Shown here: piece by piece, positions 33,516-41,810 of the stretch
Numbering within the stretch: the first letter of the stretch is position 1
Layout: the number at the start of each line of letters is the position of its first letter
DNA from: Streptomyces sp. NBC_00523
GTDB lineage: Bacteria; Actinomycetota; Actinomycetes; Streptomycetales; Streptomycetaceae
Length of the DNA stretch: 64,000 nucleotides
Assembly: GCF_036346615.1 (NCBI RefSeq)
Contig: NZ_CP107837.1
Span: 186,001 to 250,000, forward strand
Reading direction: 5' to 3'
The notes under the pieces: generated by a model
The model's database searches: none
Told to the model about the DNA's origin: nothing
What the model saw: the letters and a program-made list of their open reading frames with translations, nothing else
Made by a program: the position numbers and the translations under genes

Positions 33516-34548
33516 GGCGGACCGCCCCCGCCGTCGCCGCGGTCCGCCGGGAGCGCAGCCGCTCGACCAGGGCCACGGCGGCCCCGCTGGTGACGGCGTC
33601 GTCCGTGGCGTCGAGCGCGTCGCGCCAGGTGGTGTGATGGCCGGCCGCGAGGGCGAGCGCGGCGGCGTTGAGGCGGACGGTGCCGGTCGCCGCCGGATGG
33701 GCGCGCCCGGCGAGCACGGCCAGGAAGTGGTCGGTGGCCGCGTCCTTGGGCGCGGGGGCCAGCGCCTCGAAGCCGCCGTCGGCCGGGATCAGCGCGCCGG
33801 GCTCCAGGACCTGGTCCTCGCCCCGCGCGATGTGCACGGTGTTGCGGGCGAAGCCGAGGAGTTCGTCGGCGCCCCGGTCGTTGCCGGTGAGCCACACCGT
33901 GCGGCCGGTGATGGTGGCGGCGAGGCGGCGCAGGTCGTCCAGGGGCATGGTGTGCGAGACCCCGGTGACCTGGGCGGTGACCGGCAGGTCGGCGAGGAGC
34001 GGCCCGAGCGCGTTGAGGAACCGCCCGAACGGCTTCATGCTCACGGGCGCGATCAGCCGGGCGAGCCGGGCGAGCTCGACCGGGTAGACGAACGGCCCGG
34101 TGAAGGCGATCCCGTCCCGCTCCAGGTGCTCCTCGGTCTGCTCGTACGAGGAGGTGAGGCGCACCCCGAGGCGTTCGAGGAGGTCGACGGAGCCGAGGCT
34201 GGAGGTGTAGGCCCGGGAGCCGGACTTGACGACACGCACCCCGGCGGCGGCCGCGACGAAGGCCGCCGCGGTGGAGACGTTGAAGGTGGCGGGACCGCCT
34301 CCGGTGCCCACGACGTTGACGGTCGCGGGCCAGGCGGGCCCGGGGCGCGCGGGGCGCCGTTCCATGAGGGTGCCGTGCAGGGCGGCAAGCGTCGCGGGGT
34401 CGGGGAGCCGGGTGGTCAGCGAGGCCAGCAGGGCGACGGCCTGCTCCCGGGGGAGCGTGCCGTCGCCGAGCCGGTCCCACAGAGACCGCCAGGTCTCGTG
34501 CTCGGCCACCGTGCGCCGCGCCAGCAGGCCGGTGAGCGCGTCGTGCAT
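33508..34548 (-). CDS. trpD: Divergent anthranilate phosphoribosyltransferase (TrpD-like)
   Basis: 346 residues with the PRPP-binding GTGGG at 81-85, FNVSTAAAF and the metal-binding ADEL (D228, E229), so phosphoribosyl transfer looks intact. The anthranilate site does not: the usual K-H-G-N-R is KSGSR (108-112), and the usual HHPAMK followed by V-R is replaced by LIAPVSMKPF, removing the acceptor-binding Asn, His and Arg. A different amine acceptor is therefore likely. It follows the carrier gene by 2 bp and overlaps the TrpA-like gene by 8 bp. Confidence 0.8.
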   Translation of the reverse strand: MHDALTGLLARRTVAEHETWRSLWDRLGDGTLPREQAVALLASLTTRLPDPATLAALHGTLMERRPARPGPAWPATVNVVGTGGGPATFNVSTAAAFVAAAAGVRVVKSGSRAYTSSLGSVDLLERLGVRLTSSYEQTEEHLERDGIAFTGPFVYPVELARLARLIAPVSMKPFGRFLNALGPLLADLPVTAQVTGVSHTMPLDDLRRLAATITGRTVWLTGNDRGADELLGFARNTVHIARGEDQVLEPGALIPADGGFEALAPAPKDAATDHFLAVLAGRAHPAATGTVRLNAAALALAAGHHTTWRDALDATDDAVTSGAAVALVERLRSRRTAATAGAVRHG

Positions 34549-34550
34549 GA

Positions 34551-34808
34551 CTACCCGCTCACCCCCTGGCGTGCTGTCGCCACGAAGGTGTCGATGGCGT
34601 TGACGCTGCGGAAGTTGTTGGGGTCGAGGTCCGTGTCGTCCACGGCGAGGCCGAAGCGGTCCTCCACCCAGGCGATGAGCTTGAGCAGGCCGAGCGAGTC
34701 GATGGCTCCGCTCGACAGCAGGTCCTGGTCGTCGGCGAGTTCGTCCTGCGTGAGGTCCGGCAGGAACTCCTCGATCAGGAACTGCTTGATGGTGGCCGTG
34801 TTGCTCAT
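34551..34808 (-). CDS. Acyl/peptidyl carrier protein
   Basis: 85 residues with a carrier-protein four-helix pattern and the phosphopantetheine Ser in GAIDSLGLLKLI near residue 39. The ATG at 34808 overlaps the stop of the adenylation gene (ATGA), so the two are translated together and are expected to pair. It would be activated by the Sfp-type transferase at 61.5 kb. It is distinct from the ACP at 42.8 kb, which lies with KSIII. Confidence 0.9.
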   Translation of the reverse strand: MSNTATIKQFLIEEFLPDLTQDELADDQDLLSSGAIDSLGLLKLIAWVEDRFGLAVDDTDLDPNNFRSVNAIDTFVATARQGVSG

Positions 34809-36334
34809 GACGTCCTTCCTTCTACTGTGGTCAGCCGGCGGGAGTGGTCCGGCGCCTGGGACGGTCCGCGCAGCCGGTCGAGCGCGGTGCGGTCGACCTT
34901 TCCGGTGGGGGTCTTGGGCAGCGGTTCGTCGGTGATCCGCAGGACGCCGGGGACGGCGGCCCTGGGCAGGGCGCGGGCGCAGTGTTCCTTCAGGAGCAGG
35001 CTGTTGAGGCCGCTGCCGGGTGCGCGCCGCACCCCGGCGACGAGCCGTTTGCCGGTGAGCGGGTCGGGCTGCGCGGCGACCCCGGCCTCCAGGACGGCGG
35101 GGTGGCTGAGCAGCACCTGCTCGATCTCGGCGGTGTTGACGGCGACGCCGCGCACCTTGACCTGGAAGTCGCTGCGTCCGGTCAGGTACAGCAGCCCGTC
35201 GGCGTCGCGCCGTACGAGGTCGCCGGTGCGGAACCAGGTGCCGTCGTCGTGGCCGAGCGGGTGACCGGTGAACCGGCCCTGGCTGCGGGCCGGGTCGAGG
35301 TAACCGGCGGTCTGGAAGGGCGTCCTGACGTGCAGCTCGCCGGCGCCGGGGCCGGTGACCTCCTGGCCGTCGGCGTCCAGCACGAGCACCGAGACCCCGG
35401 GGAGCGGGGTGCCGATGGGCAGCGGGCCGGGGACGGTGGCGTCGGTGCCGACGTCGTACGTGAAGCTGTCGTTGGTCTCGGTGCAGCCGTAGATATTGGT
35501 GAGGCGGGCTGCGGGTAGCACCTCGCGCATCTCGGCCAGGGTGCGTTCGGGCAGGACGTCGCCGGTGAAGGCGGCCCGGCGCACCGACGGCAGCAGCACC
35601 CCGGCCCGGCGGGCGGCGTCCAGCACGAGCCGGTAGAACATCGGCACGGCCTGGACGATCTCCACGTCGTGACGGAGCAGCAGGTCGAGCAGGTGGCGTC
35701 CGTCGACGGCCTTGTCCGGGTCCACGAGGACGACCCGCCCGCCGTGCGCGAGGGTCGTCCACACGTCGAGGAAGCAGAGGTCGAAGTTGAGCGGCGCGTA
35801 GTTGAGGACGGTGGTCCCCGGCGCGACGGCGAAGGCGGGCCCGGCCCAGGTGACGAACCGGTCCACGGCCCGCTCGTCCAGCGGGACGGTCTTGGGCAGC
35901 CCGGTGGAGCCGGACGTGGTGAGCATGAAGGCGGTACGGGGAGGCACCGGGTAGGCCGCCGAGCGGGCCGGGACCCGCACCCCGCGCGGTTCGCCGCCCG
36001 GGGTCAGCACGTACCCGCAGCCGGCCTGGGCGAACAGCTGGGTCAGCAGCTGCTCGCCGAGGTGCGGGGAGGGCAGCAGGAACGGGCGGTGGGCGAGCAG
36101 GCAGCCGAGGACGAGCGCGACGGCGTCGGGCGACTTCTCGGCGAGGATGCCGACGGGTTCGCCGGCCGGCAGCCCGAGCAGGGCGAGGCGCTCGCGTTCG
36201 CGGCCGGCGCTCTCGTACAGCTCGCGGTAGCTGGTCTCCTCGCCGTGCCAGACCAGGGCGGGCGCGTCGGGGCGCTCGCGGACCTGGGTGAGGAAGCCGG
36301 GGAGCAGGCCGGTGATGGCGCCCTGGCTGGTCAT
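34805..36334 (-). CDS. Free-standing adenylation enzyme (amino acid or acyl acid activation)
   Basis: 509 residues of the ANL superfamily: A3-type LTTSGSTGLPKTVPL near 140, A4 NFDLCFLDVW near 195, A5 NIYGCTETND near 285, A7 FRTGDLVRRDADG, and the A10 Lys in PKTPTGKVDR. By hand alignment the A4 Asp and the next two pocket residues read D, L, L as in prolyl-activating enzymes, but the remaining pocket residues (about M, A, T, I, D, S) do not match the pyrrole-type proline code. So an amino acid is likely but proline is unproven. It is coupled to the carrier gene and the MaoC gene. Confidence 0.85.
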   Translation of the reverse strand: MTSQGAITGLLPGFLTQVRERPDAPALVWHGEETSYRELYESAGRERERLALLGLPAGEPVGILAEKSPDAVALVLGCLLAHRPFLLPSPHLGEQLLTQLFAQAGCGYVLTPGGEPRGVRVPARSAAYPVPPRTAFMLTTSGSTGLPKTVPLDERAVDRFVTWAGPAFAVAPGTTVLNYAPLNFDLCFLDVWTTLAHGGRVVLVDPDKAVDGRHLLDLLLRHDVEIVQAVPMFYRLVLDAARRAGVLLPSVRRAAFTGDVLPERTLAEMREVLPAARLTNIYGCTETNDSFTYDVGTDATVPGPLPIGTPLPGVSVLVLDADGQEVTGPGAGELHVRTPFQTAGYLDPARSQGRFTGHPLGHDDGTWFRTGDLVRRDADGLLYLTGRSDFQVKVRGVAVNTAEIEQVLLSHPAVLEAGVAAQPDPLTGKRLVAGVRRAPGSGLNSLLLKEHCARALPRAAVPGVLRITDEPLPKTPTGKVDRTALDRLRGPSQAPDHSRRLTTVEGRTS

Positions 36335-37173
36335 GGCCGCCGTCCCGCCAGCCGGGCCCAGCCGCTCTTCACGGCGATGCCCGAGGGGGTGCGGCAGGTG
36401 AAGCGGACCAGGGTGCGGTCGGCGTCCGGGGCCAGTTCGATCCGCAGCGGCACGTCCGGGACCACGGGGGCGGAGAACCGCCCGCTGACCGCGAGGACGC
36501 GGGTGACGTCGCCGTCCGCGTACCGGTCGGCGATCTCCTCGACGGCCAGGGCGAGCACGCTCATCCCGTGCGCGATGACGCTGGGGAAACCGGCGTCCTT
36601 GGCGGCCTCGTCGTCCAGGTGGATCGGGTTGAGGTCGCCGGAGGCGTGGGCGTAGCCGCGGATCCAGGCGGGGGTGAGCACGTGCTCGGCGGCGGCGGGT
36701 TCACCGGCTCCGCCGGAGGGTGCGGGCGCGGCCGGTGACGGGATCTGGCCGAAGGGCTCGATGGCGGCGGCGCCCACCAGCAGGGCGCTGGTGAGGAGTT
36801 CGGCGCGCGGGGTGCCGTCCTCGCCGGTGAGGCGGGCCCGGACGGCGACGCGGGTGCCCTTCGGTTCGCGGCGGGCACCGGCCACGTCGAGGCCGACGGT
36901 GATCCGCTCGCCGGGCAGCAAGGGCTGCTCGATCCGGATGTCCTGGCCGAGGTGGACGACGGAGACGGACTCGGGCTCGGCCGCCGCCAGGTCGCGTACG
37001 GTCGCGTCGGCGAGGGTGTGCGCGAGGACGAAGGCGTGCACCGGCGAGGCGCCGGGCTCCCCGGCCGCGGGCAGGTCCGCGCGGACGGCAGTCCGGAAGG
37101 CGGCCACCTCGTCGGCGGTGAGGGTGCGGATCGCGGTGCGGGGCTGGGCGGTGGTCTGAGCGGTGGTCGTCAT
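36331..37173 (-). CDS. MaoC-type double-hotdog dehydratase/hydratase
   Basis: 280 residues made of two hotdog halves. The C-terminal half has the (R)-specific hydratase motif in YAHASGDLNPIHLDDEAAK (Asp and His catalytic pair) near residue 172, and IAHGMSVLAL after it. This would dehydrate a 3-hydroxyacyl-ACP produced by the ketoreductase at 41.1 kb. The stop overlaps the adenylation ATG and the start overlaps the KS stop (4 bp each). With KS, KR, KSIII and ACP it makes up a small fatty-acyl-building set lacking only an obvious enoyl reductase. Confidence 0.85.
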   Translation of the reverse strand: MTTTAQTTAQPRTAIRTLTADEVAAFRTAVRADLPAAGEPGASPVHAFVLAHTLADATVRDLAAAEPESVSVVHLGQDIRIEQPLLPGERITVGLDVAGARREPKGTRVAVRARLTGEDGTPRAELLTSALLVGAAAIEPFGQIPSPAAPAPSGGAGEPAAAEHVLTPAWIRGYAHASGDLNPIHLDDEAAKDAGFPSVIAHGMSVLALAVEEIADRYADGDVTRVLAVSGRFSAPVVPDVPLRIELAPDADRTLVRFTCRTPSGIAVKSGWARLAGRRP

Positions 37174-38420
37174 ACCGGCGCCACCACCATGCTCGCGTTG
37201 TGGCCGCCGAAGCCGAAGGAGTTCGACAGCGCGGGTCCCAGGGCGACGGGCCGTGGACTGGTGTGCACCACGTCGATCTCCATTCCTGGCTCCAGGTGTT
37301 CGTGGTTGGCGGTGGGCGGCACCTCTTGGGCGCGCATGGCCTGCACGGCGGCGATGATCTCGACGGCGCCGGCCGCTCCGATGAGGTGGCCGATGACGCC
37401 CTTGGACGCGGTGACGGGCGGGCCGTCGGAGCCGAAGACCTTGGCGAGGGCCGTGGCTTCGGCGCGGTCGTTGTGCGGGGTCGAGGTGCCGTGCGCGTTG
37501 ATGTGCGTGATCTCGTCGGGGGCGAGCCCGGCGGCGGTGAGCGCACCGGTCATCGCGGAGACCGCGCCGGCCCCGTCGGCCAGCGGCATCGACAGGTGGT
37601 ACGCGTCCGAGGTGGCCGCGTACCCGGCGATGCGGGCGTAGGTGCGGGCGCCCCGGGCCAGCGCGTCGTCCAGGCGTTCCAGGACGACGAATCCGGCCCC
37701 CTCCCCCATGACGAACCCGTCGCGGTCCCGGTCGAAGGGGCGGGAGGCGTGCGCCGGGTCGTCGTTGCGCCCGGAGACCGCGTTCAGGTTGCCGAAAGCG
37801 GCGAGGGTGACCGGGGTCAGGGTGGACTCGCAGCCGCCCGCGATCGCCACGTCGGCCTGGCCGGACGCCAGGAGCGCGGTGGCGTGCCCGATGGCGTCGA
37901 CGCCGCTGGCGCAGGTGGTCGCGATGGTGGTCGCGGGGCCGGTCCAGCCGAGGCGCATGGCGATCTGGGCGGCCGCCGCGTTCGGCATGGTGAGCAGCGG
38001 CATCAGCGGGTTGACCCGGTGCGGGCCCGCCTCGCTGTAGTGCGCGGACTCACGGTCGCTGGTGGCGCGGCCGCCCACCGCGTTGCCGACGACGATGGCG
38101 GTGCGCCCGGGCTCGGGGACCGGGGCGCCGGCGTCGCGGTGGGCGGCGAGGGCGGCCGTGGTGCCGTACAGCGCGAAGGGATCCATGCGCCGCGCGTCCT
38201 TGGCGGACACGAGCGCGTCGGGGCCCTGGGTGTCGAGTCCGCTGACCCGGCAGCCGATCCGGACCCGGTGGCGGGTCAGGTCCAGGTGGTCGAGCGGGGC
38301 CGCGGTGGAACGGCCGGCGCGGAGCGCGGCCCACAGGGCGTCGGGGGTGCACCCCGCCGGGGTGACCACACCGATCCCGGTGATCACCACCGGGGTGCGG
38401 TGGGAGGCTGCGGCTGTCAT
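37170..38420 (-). CDS. Beta-ketoacyl-ACP synthase II (FabF/KAS II-like)
   Basis: 416 residues with the thiolase-fold condensing triad: active Cys C170 in TIATTCASGVDAI, His in NAHGTSTPHND near 308, and the Lys/His pair in SKGVIGHLIGAAGA near 340. It is a single ketosynthase without the Gln replacement of chain-length factors, so it should elongate malonyl units on an ACP. The start is 46 bp after the oxoamine synthase stop. In prodiginine-type pathways a similar KS extends a pyrrolyl-carrier intermediate; whether that happens here is unknown. Confidence 0.9.
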   Translation of the reverse strand: MTAAASHRTPVVITGIGVVTPAGCTPDALWAALRAGRSTAAPLDHLDLTRHRVRIGCRVSGLDTQGPDALVSAKDARRMDPFALYGTTAALAAHRDAGAPVPEPGRTAIVVGNAVGGRATSDRESAHYSEAGPHRVNPLMPLLTMPNAAAAQIAMRLGWTGPATTIATTCASGVDAIGHATALLASGQADVAIAGGCESTLTPVTLAAFGNLNAVSGRNDDPAHASRPFDRDRDGFVMGEGAGFVVLERLDDALARGARTYARIAGYAATSDAYHLSMPLADGAGAVSAMTGALTAAGLAPDEITHINAHGTSTPHNDRAEATALAKVFGSDGPPVTASKGVIGHLIGAAGAVEIIAAVQAMRAQEVPPTANHEHLEPGMEIDVVHTSPRPVALGPALSNSFGFGGHNASMVVAPV

Positions 38421-38466
38421 CTTCGGTCTCGTCTCCGTCCGGTGTCCCGGGGCGTGGACCGGCCGG

Positions 38467-39684
38467 TCAGGCCGGGATGATGCCGCACTCGCGGGCGGAC
38501 TTGATGAACGCGTCGGCGGCGAAGTCGATGTCCTCGGGCGTGTGCCGCGCGGTCACCGCGATCCGCAGCCTGGCCAGGTCGTTGGGGACGGCCGGGGTGA
38601 CCACGGGGATGCCGATGACGCCGTTGCGGCGGCAGGCGGTGGCCAGGTCGTACGCCTTCTCGTCGGAGCCGGCGATCAGCGGCAGCACCGCGGTCTCGCT
38701 GTCCTGCGTACGCAGCCCCTGGGCGTTGACCAGGGCGCGCAGGCGGGCGGACTCGCGCTGGATGTGGGTGACCCGCTCCGGTTCCCGCTGCAGGATGCGC
38801 AGGCTCTCCAGGGCGGCGCCTGCCTGGGCCGGGGCGAGGGCGGCGGAGAAGAGGAACGGCCGGGCGGCGTAGCGCAGGTGGCCGATCAGCTCGGCGGGTC
38901 CGGTGACCCAGCCGCCCATGGACGGGATGCCCTTGGACAGGGTGCCGAGCTTGATGTCGGCCTTCACCCGGTGGTCGAAGTGCTCCTCGATGCCGCGCCC
39001 GGTGGCGCCGATGACGCCGAGCGCGTGGGCCTCGTCCACCATGAGCAGCGCGTTGTGCTCGTCGCACACCTTGCGGAGTTCGGGCAGCGGGGCGATGTCG
39101 CCGTCCATGGAGTAGACGCTGTCGACGATGACGAGCCGCACCCCGTCGGGCGAGGCGGCGGCCAGGCGCCGGTCGAGGTGGTCGACGTCGTTGTGCCGGA
39201 ACCGGGTGACGGTGGCGCCGGAGAGCCGGCAGCCGTCCACGATGGAGGCGTGGTCGTACTTGTCGATGAAGACGGTGTCGCCGGCGCCGACGAGTCCGCC
39301 GACGGTGCCCACGTTCGCCGCGTAGCCCGAGCTGAAGACCATGGACGCCTCGCGGTCCGCGAAGCTGGCGACCTCGGCCTCCAGCTCCTCGTGCAGCGGG
39401 ATCGTCCCGGCCAGGGCGCGCACGCCGTGGTTGCCGCTGCCGTAGAGGTCGAGCGCGGCCTTGGCGGCGGCGACGACGCGTTCGTCGCCGCCCAGACCCA
39501 GGTAGCTGTAGCCGGACATCATCAGCAGCCGTTGCCCGTCGAGATCGGCGTACGCGCTGTCCCGCTCGACGGTGTAGGAGACGAAACTGTTGCGGCGCTC
39601 CGGCTCGGACTCCAGTGCCGCCACGCGCCTGTTCGTGACGGCCAGCTTCGGCGCCAGCCGTTCCCAGCCTCCGGTTGCGTTCAC
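38467..39684 (-). CDS. Alpha-oxoamine synthase (8-amino-7-oxononanoate synthase/serine palmitoyltransferase-like)
   Basis: 405 residues from the GTG at 39684, which is 6 nt after GAGGAG; an upstream in-frame ATG would add an unconserved tail. The PLP-dependent class II fold shows YGSGNHGVRALAGTIPLHEEL (part), VIVDSVYSMDGDIAPL, DEAHALGVIG and the Schiff-base Lys in LGTLSKGIPSMGG. It condenses an acyl thioester with an amino acid with loss of CO2 to give an alpha-aminoketone. It is first in the 11-gene operon B, whose KS/ACP genes could supply the acyl donor. It is stand-alone, not fused to carrier domains as in RedN-type proteins. Confidence 0.9.
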   Translation of the reverse strand: MNATGGWERLAPKLAVTNRRVAALESEPERRNSFVSYTVERDSAYADLDGQRLLMMSGYSYLGLGGDERVVAAAKAALDLYGSGNHGVRALAGTIPLHEELEAEVASFADREASMVFSSGYAANVGTVGGLVGAGDTVFIDKYDHASIVDGCRLSGATVTRFRHNDVDHLDRRLAAASPDGVRLVIVDSVYSMDGDIAPLPELRKVCDEHNALLMVDEAHALGVIGATGRGIEEHFDHRVKADIKLGTLSKGIPSMGGWVTGPAELIGHLRYAARPFLFSAALAPAQAGAALESLRILQREPERVTHIQRESARLRALVNAQGLRTQDSETAVLPLIAGSDEKAYDLATACRRNGVIGIPVVTPAVPNDLARLRIAVTARHTPEDIDFAADAFIKSARECGIIPA

Positions 39685-40062
39685 GTGAGTCTCCTCAGAC
39701 TGATTCAGTCGGCCGGCGAACGGCCTATTCATGACAGGATTTCTACGCCGCGCTCCGCAACGCGGCCGCAACAAGGAAGCCGGAGCCCTTCTCGAATTAC
39801 GCTCGAAGCCGCTCGGGATTCACTAGAAATCCCCTGGTGAACGCATGGAGAAGGGCGGAAACATGGACCCTCGATTCAGCGGAACTTGGGCTTCCACTCA
39901 TTCCCCCCGGTATGTTCCCGGGCTCAATTGACACGGCCTGAACGCCCCTGCGAGGGTCACGACGACATCACGGGGAATGGCGAGAACCGAACGGCGCAAA
40001 GAGAAAGCAACGGCGCCGTGTTCCCCGCTCGGTTCCTGATCTGCCGCAGGGGGAGTGTCGAC
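39685..40062. other. Divergent regulatory region between operon B and the SARP gene
   Basis: About 380 bp without a supported gene. It holds the SARP-type promoter of operon B near 39740-39772 and a TTGACA-like hexamer at 39928-39933 that may belong to the SARP gene, though I see no convincing -10 at the right distance. The frame upstream of the SARP GTG is open but its encoded sequence is not SARP-like. Confidence 0.5.
39740..39772 (-). promoter_or_regulatory. SARP-type promoter of operon B
   Basis: On the minus strand, two identical heptamers GTTGCGG (39772-39766 and 39761-39755) are 11 bp apart and are followed 9 bp later by TAGAAA (39745-39740), a -10-like hexamer. Spacings are the same as at 26809-26841. 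Transcription would begin about 50 nt before the oxoamine synthase GTG. Confidence 0.75.
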
Positions 40063-40920
40063 GTGTTGATCCGGCTCGTAGGACTTGTCAGCATCGAGCA
40101 CGAGGCGGAACCGCCCCGGCACCTGTCGAGCGCACAGGCCCAAATCGCCTTCGCCCGGCTCGTCCTGGAGCGTTCCGCGGGCACCAGCCGCGACCAGCTC
40201 GCGGACACGCTGTGGCCACAGGGCCTGCCCGACACCTGGGCGTCCGCGCTGCGCAGTGTCGTCAGCCGGGTGCGGTCCTTCGTCACCAGCGCGCACCAGA
40301 AGCCCGGCGAGACGCCGCTGGTCGCCCAGAGCGGGCGCTATCTGCTGCATCTGCCGAGCGACGCGCTCACCGATGTGGAGACGGCCGAGGCGTCGGTCTC
40401 CGAGGCCCGGCAGGCGTGCCGGGAGGGCGCCCACGCGGTGGCCCTGCAACTGGCCTCCGGCGCGGTCGCCAATCTGCGCGGCGCGTTCCTGCCCGCCCAC
40501 GAGGGCGAGTGGGTGAACACCACCCGCGAGCGCATCGAGGCGGTACGCCTGAGCGCCCTGGAGCTTTCCAGCGCCTCGGCCGCCGCACTCGGCAACAGCC
40601 ACCACGCCCTGCGGTACGCCGACGAGGCGGTGCGCAGGGCGCCGTTCCGGGAGAGCGCGCACCGCTGCCGGATGACGGCGCACGCCGCCGCCGGCAACCG
40701 GGCCGACGCGCTGCGGGTCTACCAGCAGCTGCGCGAGCTCCTGTCGGACGAGCTCGGCATCGAGCCCGCCCCGTCCACCCAGTCGCTCTATCTGGGCCTG
40801 CTCCGCGAGCCCGGCCCGGCCCGCGAGACGGCCCGGGCCATGGCCCCGTACGGCGGCCCGGCGACCATCGACCCGCTCCTGATGAGCGCGTACGAGCCCC
40901 TGCTCCCGCCGGCCGCGTAG
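40063..40920 (+). CDS. SARP/AfsR-type cluster-situated transcriptional activator
   Basis: From the GTG at 40063 (7 nt after GGGGGAG) the protein is 285 residues: an OmpR-like winged-helix domain at about 1-95 (RLVLERSAGTSRDQLADTLW, part, and LRSVVSRVRS), then the bacterial transcriptional activation domain with TPR-like helices (FRESAHRCRMTAHAAAGN, DELGIEPAPSTQSLY). It has no ATPase domain, so it is a small SARP like ActII-ORF4 or RedD. It lies in the middle of the cluster and is the obvious candidate to bind the 11-bp GTTGC repeats found at three promoter regions. A terminator pair follows it. Confidence 0.9.
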   Translation: MLIRLVGLVSIEHEAEPPRHLSSAQAQIAFARLVLERSAGTSRDQLADTLWPQGLPDTWASALRSVVSRVRSFVTSAHQKPGETPLVAQSGRYLLHLPSDALTDVETAEASVSEARQACREGAHAVALQLASGAVANLRGAFLPAHEGEWVNTTRERIEAVRLSALELSSASAAALGNSHHALRYADEAVRRAPFRESAHRCRMTAHAAAGNRADALRVYQQLRELLSDELGIEPAPSTQSLYLGLLREPGPARETARAMAPYGGPATIDPLLMSAYEPLLPPAA

Positions 40921-40939
40921 GCGGCCCTGCCCGGGCAGG

Positions 40940-40999
40940 GAAACGTCCGCGGAATGCTCCTGCGAAATCCGGTTCGCAGGAGCATTCCGCGGACGTTTC
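40940..40999. terminator. Very long perfect hairpin terminator
   Basis: A 27-bp perfect stem (40940-40966 and 40973-40999, 6-nt loop ATCCGG) lies 20 bp after the SARP stop, followed on the plus strand by a run of seven T at 41008-41014. It should be an efficient terminator of the SARP transcript and blocks antisense into the ketoreductase gene. Confidence 0.9.
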
Positions 41000-41014
41000 G
41001 TGCGGAATTTTTTT

Positions 41015-41047
41015 CCCCGGGGGGCTTTCTCGGAAAGCCCCCCGGGG
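41015..41047. terminator. Second tandem hairpin terminator
   Basis: A perfect 15-bp stem with arm CCCCGGGGGGCTTTC (41015-41029; 41033-41047) and a TCG loop lies right after the T-run, 8 bp beyond the ketoreductase stop. Read from the minus strand, its A/T flank is the T-run's complement (A-run), so it probably terminates the ACP-KSIII-KR operon in combination with the first hairpin. Confidence 0.8.
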
Positions 41048-41054
41048 GTGGATA

Positions 41055-41810
41055 TCAGGTGATGGTGACGCCGCTGTCGATGCTGATGACCTGGCCGGTC
41101 ATACAGTCCTGGTCGAGGAAGAGGGCGGAGCTGCGCGCCACCTCTTCCACGGTCACGAAGCGGGGCACCGGTGCCTTCTTCTCCATCGATTCCACCACGT
41201 GGTCGGGGAGGGTCTGCGTCATGCCCGTGATCATGAATCCGGGCGAGAGCGCGTTGACCGTGACGCCCCGCCGTCCGCACTCGGCGGCCAGCGTCCGGGT
41301 GAAGCCGATCAGGCCGGCCTTGGACGCGGAGTACGCCGTCTGCCCGGCCGTCGCGATCAGACCCGACGGCGAGACCACGTTGATCACCCGGCCCCACCGC
41401 TTGCGCAGCATGTGCGGGACGCACACCCGGGCCGTGTGGAAGGAGCCGATGAGGTTGGTCTGGATCACCGCCGCCCAGTCCTCGGGCTTCTGCATCGCCA
41501 TGACCTGGTCACGGCGGATCGCGCCGTTGTTGACGAGGACGTCGACCGGGCCCAGTTGCTCGGCGATCTGCGCGTGCATCGCCGTGACGGCCTCGTACGA
41601 GCCGACGTCGCCGGTCACCAGGACGGAGTCGTTGGAGAGCTTCTCCTGCACCGCGAGCGCGGCGTCCTTGGCGCTGTTGTAGTGGACGGCCACCTTGCAG
41701 CCGAGGGCGTCCAGTTCGATCGCCAGCGCCTGGCCGAGCCCGCCGGAGGCGCCCGTCACCAGGGCGACGGGGTGCTCGGGCCGGGTGCCGGCGGGCTTCT
41801 GCGTACTCAT
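41055..41810 (-). CDS. 3-oxoacyl-ACP reductase (FabG-like SDR)
   Basis: 251 residues of the short-chain dehydrogenase family: TGASGGLGQAL near residue 19 for NADP(H), NNGAIRRDQ, and the catalytic Ser, Tyr and Lys in NVVSPSGLIATAGQTAYSASK (part). It should reduce a 3-ketoacyl-ACP from the KSIII or KASII enzymes. The ATG at 41810 overlaps the KSIII stop; an alternative start six codons upstream is possible. It is last in the ACP-KSIII-KR operon, followed by tandem hairpins. Confidence 0.85.
   Translation of the reverse strand: MSTQKPAGTRPEHPVALVTGASGGLGQALAIELDALGCKVAVHYNSAKDAALAVQEKLSNDSVLVTGDVGSYEAVTAMHAQIAEQLGPVDVLVNNGAIRRDQVMAMQKPEDWAAVIQTNLIGSFHTARVCVPHMLRKRWGRVINVVSPSGLIATAGQTAYSASKAGLIGFTRTLAAECGRRGVTVNALSPGFMITGMTQTLPDHVVESMEKKAPVPRFVTVEEVARSSALFLDQDCMTGQVISIDSGVTIT

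Noticed and set aside
29656..34548. The primary tryptophan operon
   Set aside because: trpE and trpB are missing, gene order is mixed with biosynthetic genes under a SARP-type promoter, and TrpD/TrpC substrate residues are changed.
39886..40062. An N-terminal extension of the SARP protein in the same open frame
   Set aside because: It encodes no SARP-like sequence, and a well-placed Shine-Dalgarno site precedes the GTG at 40063.
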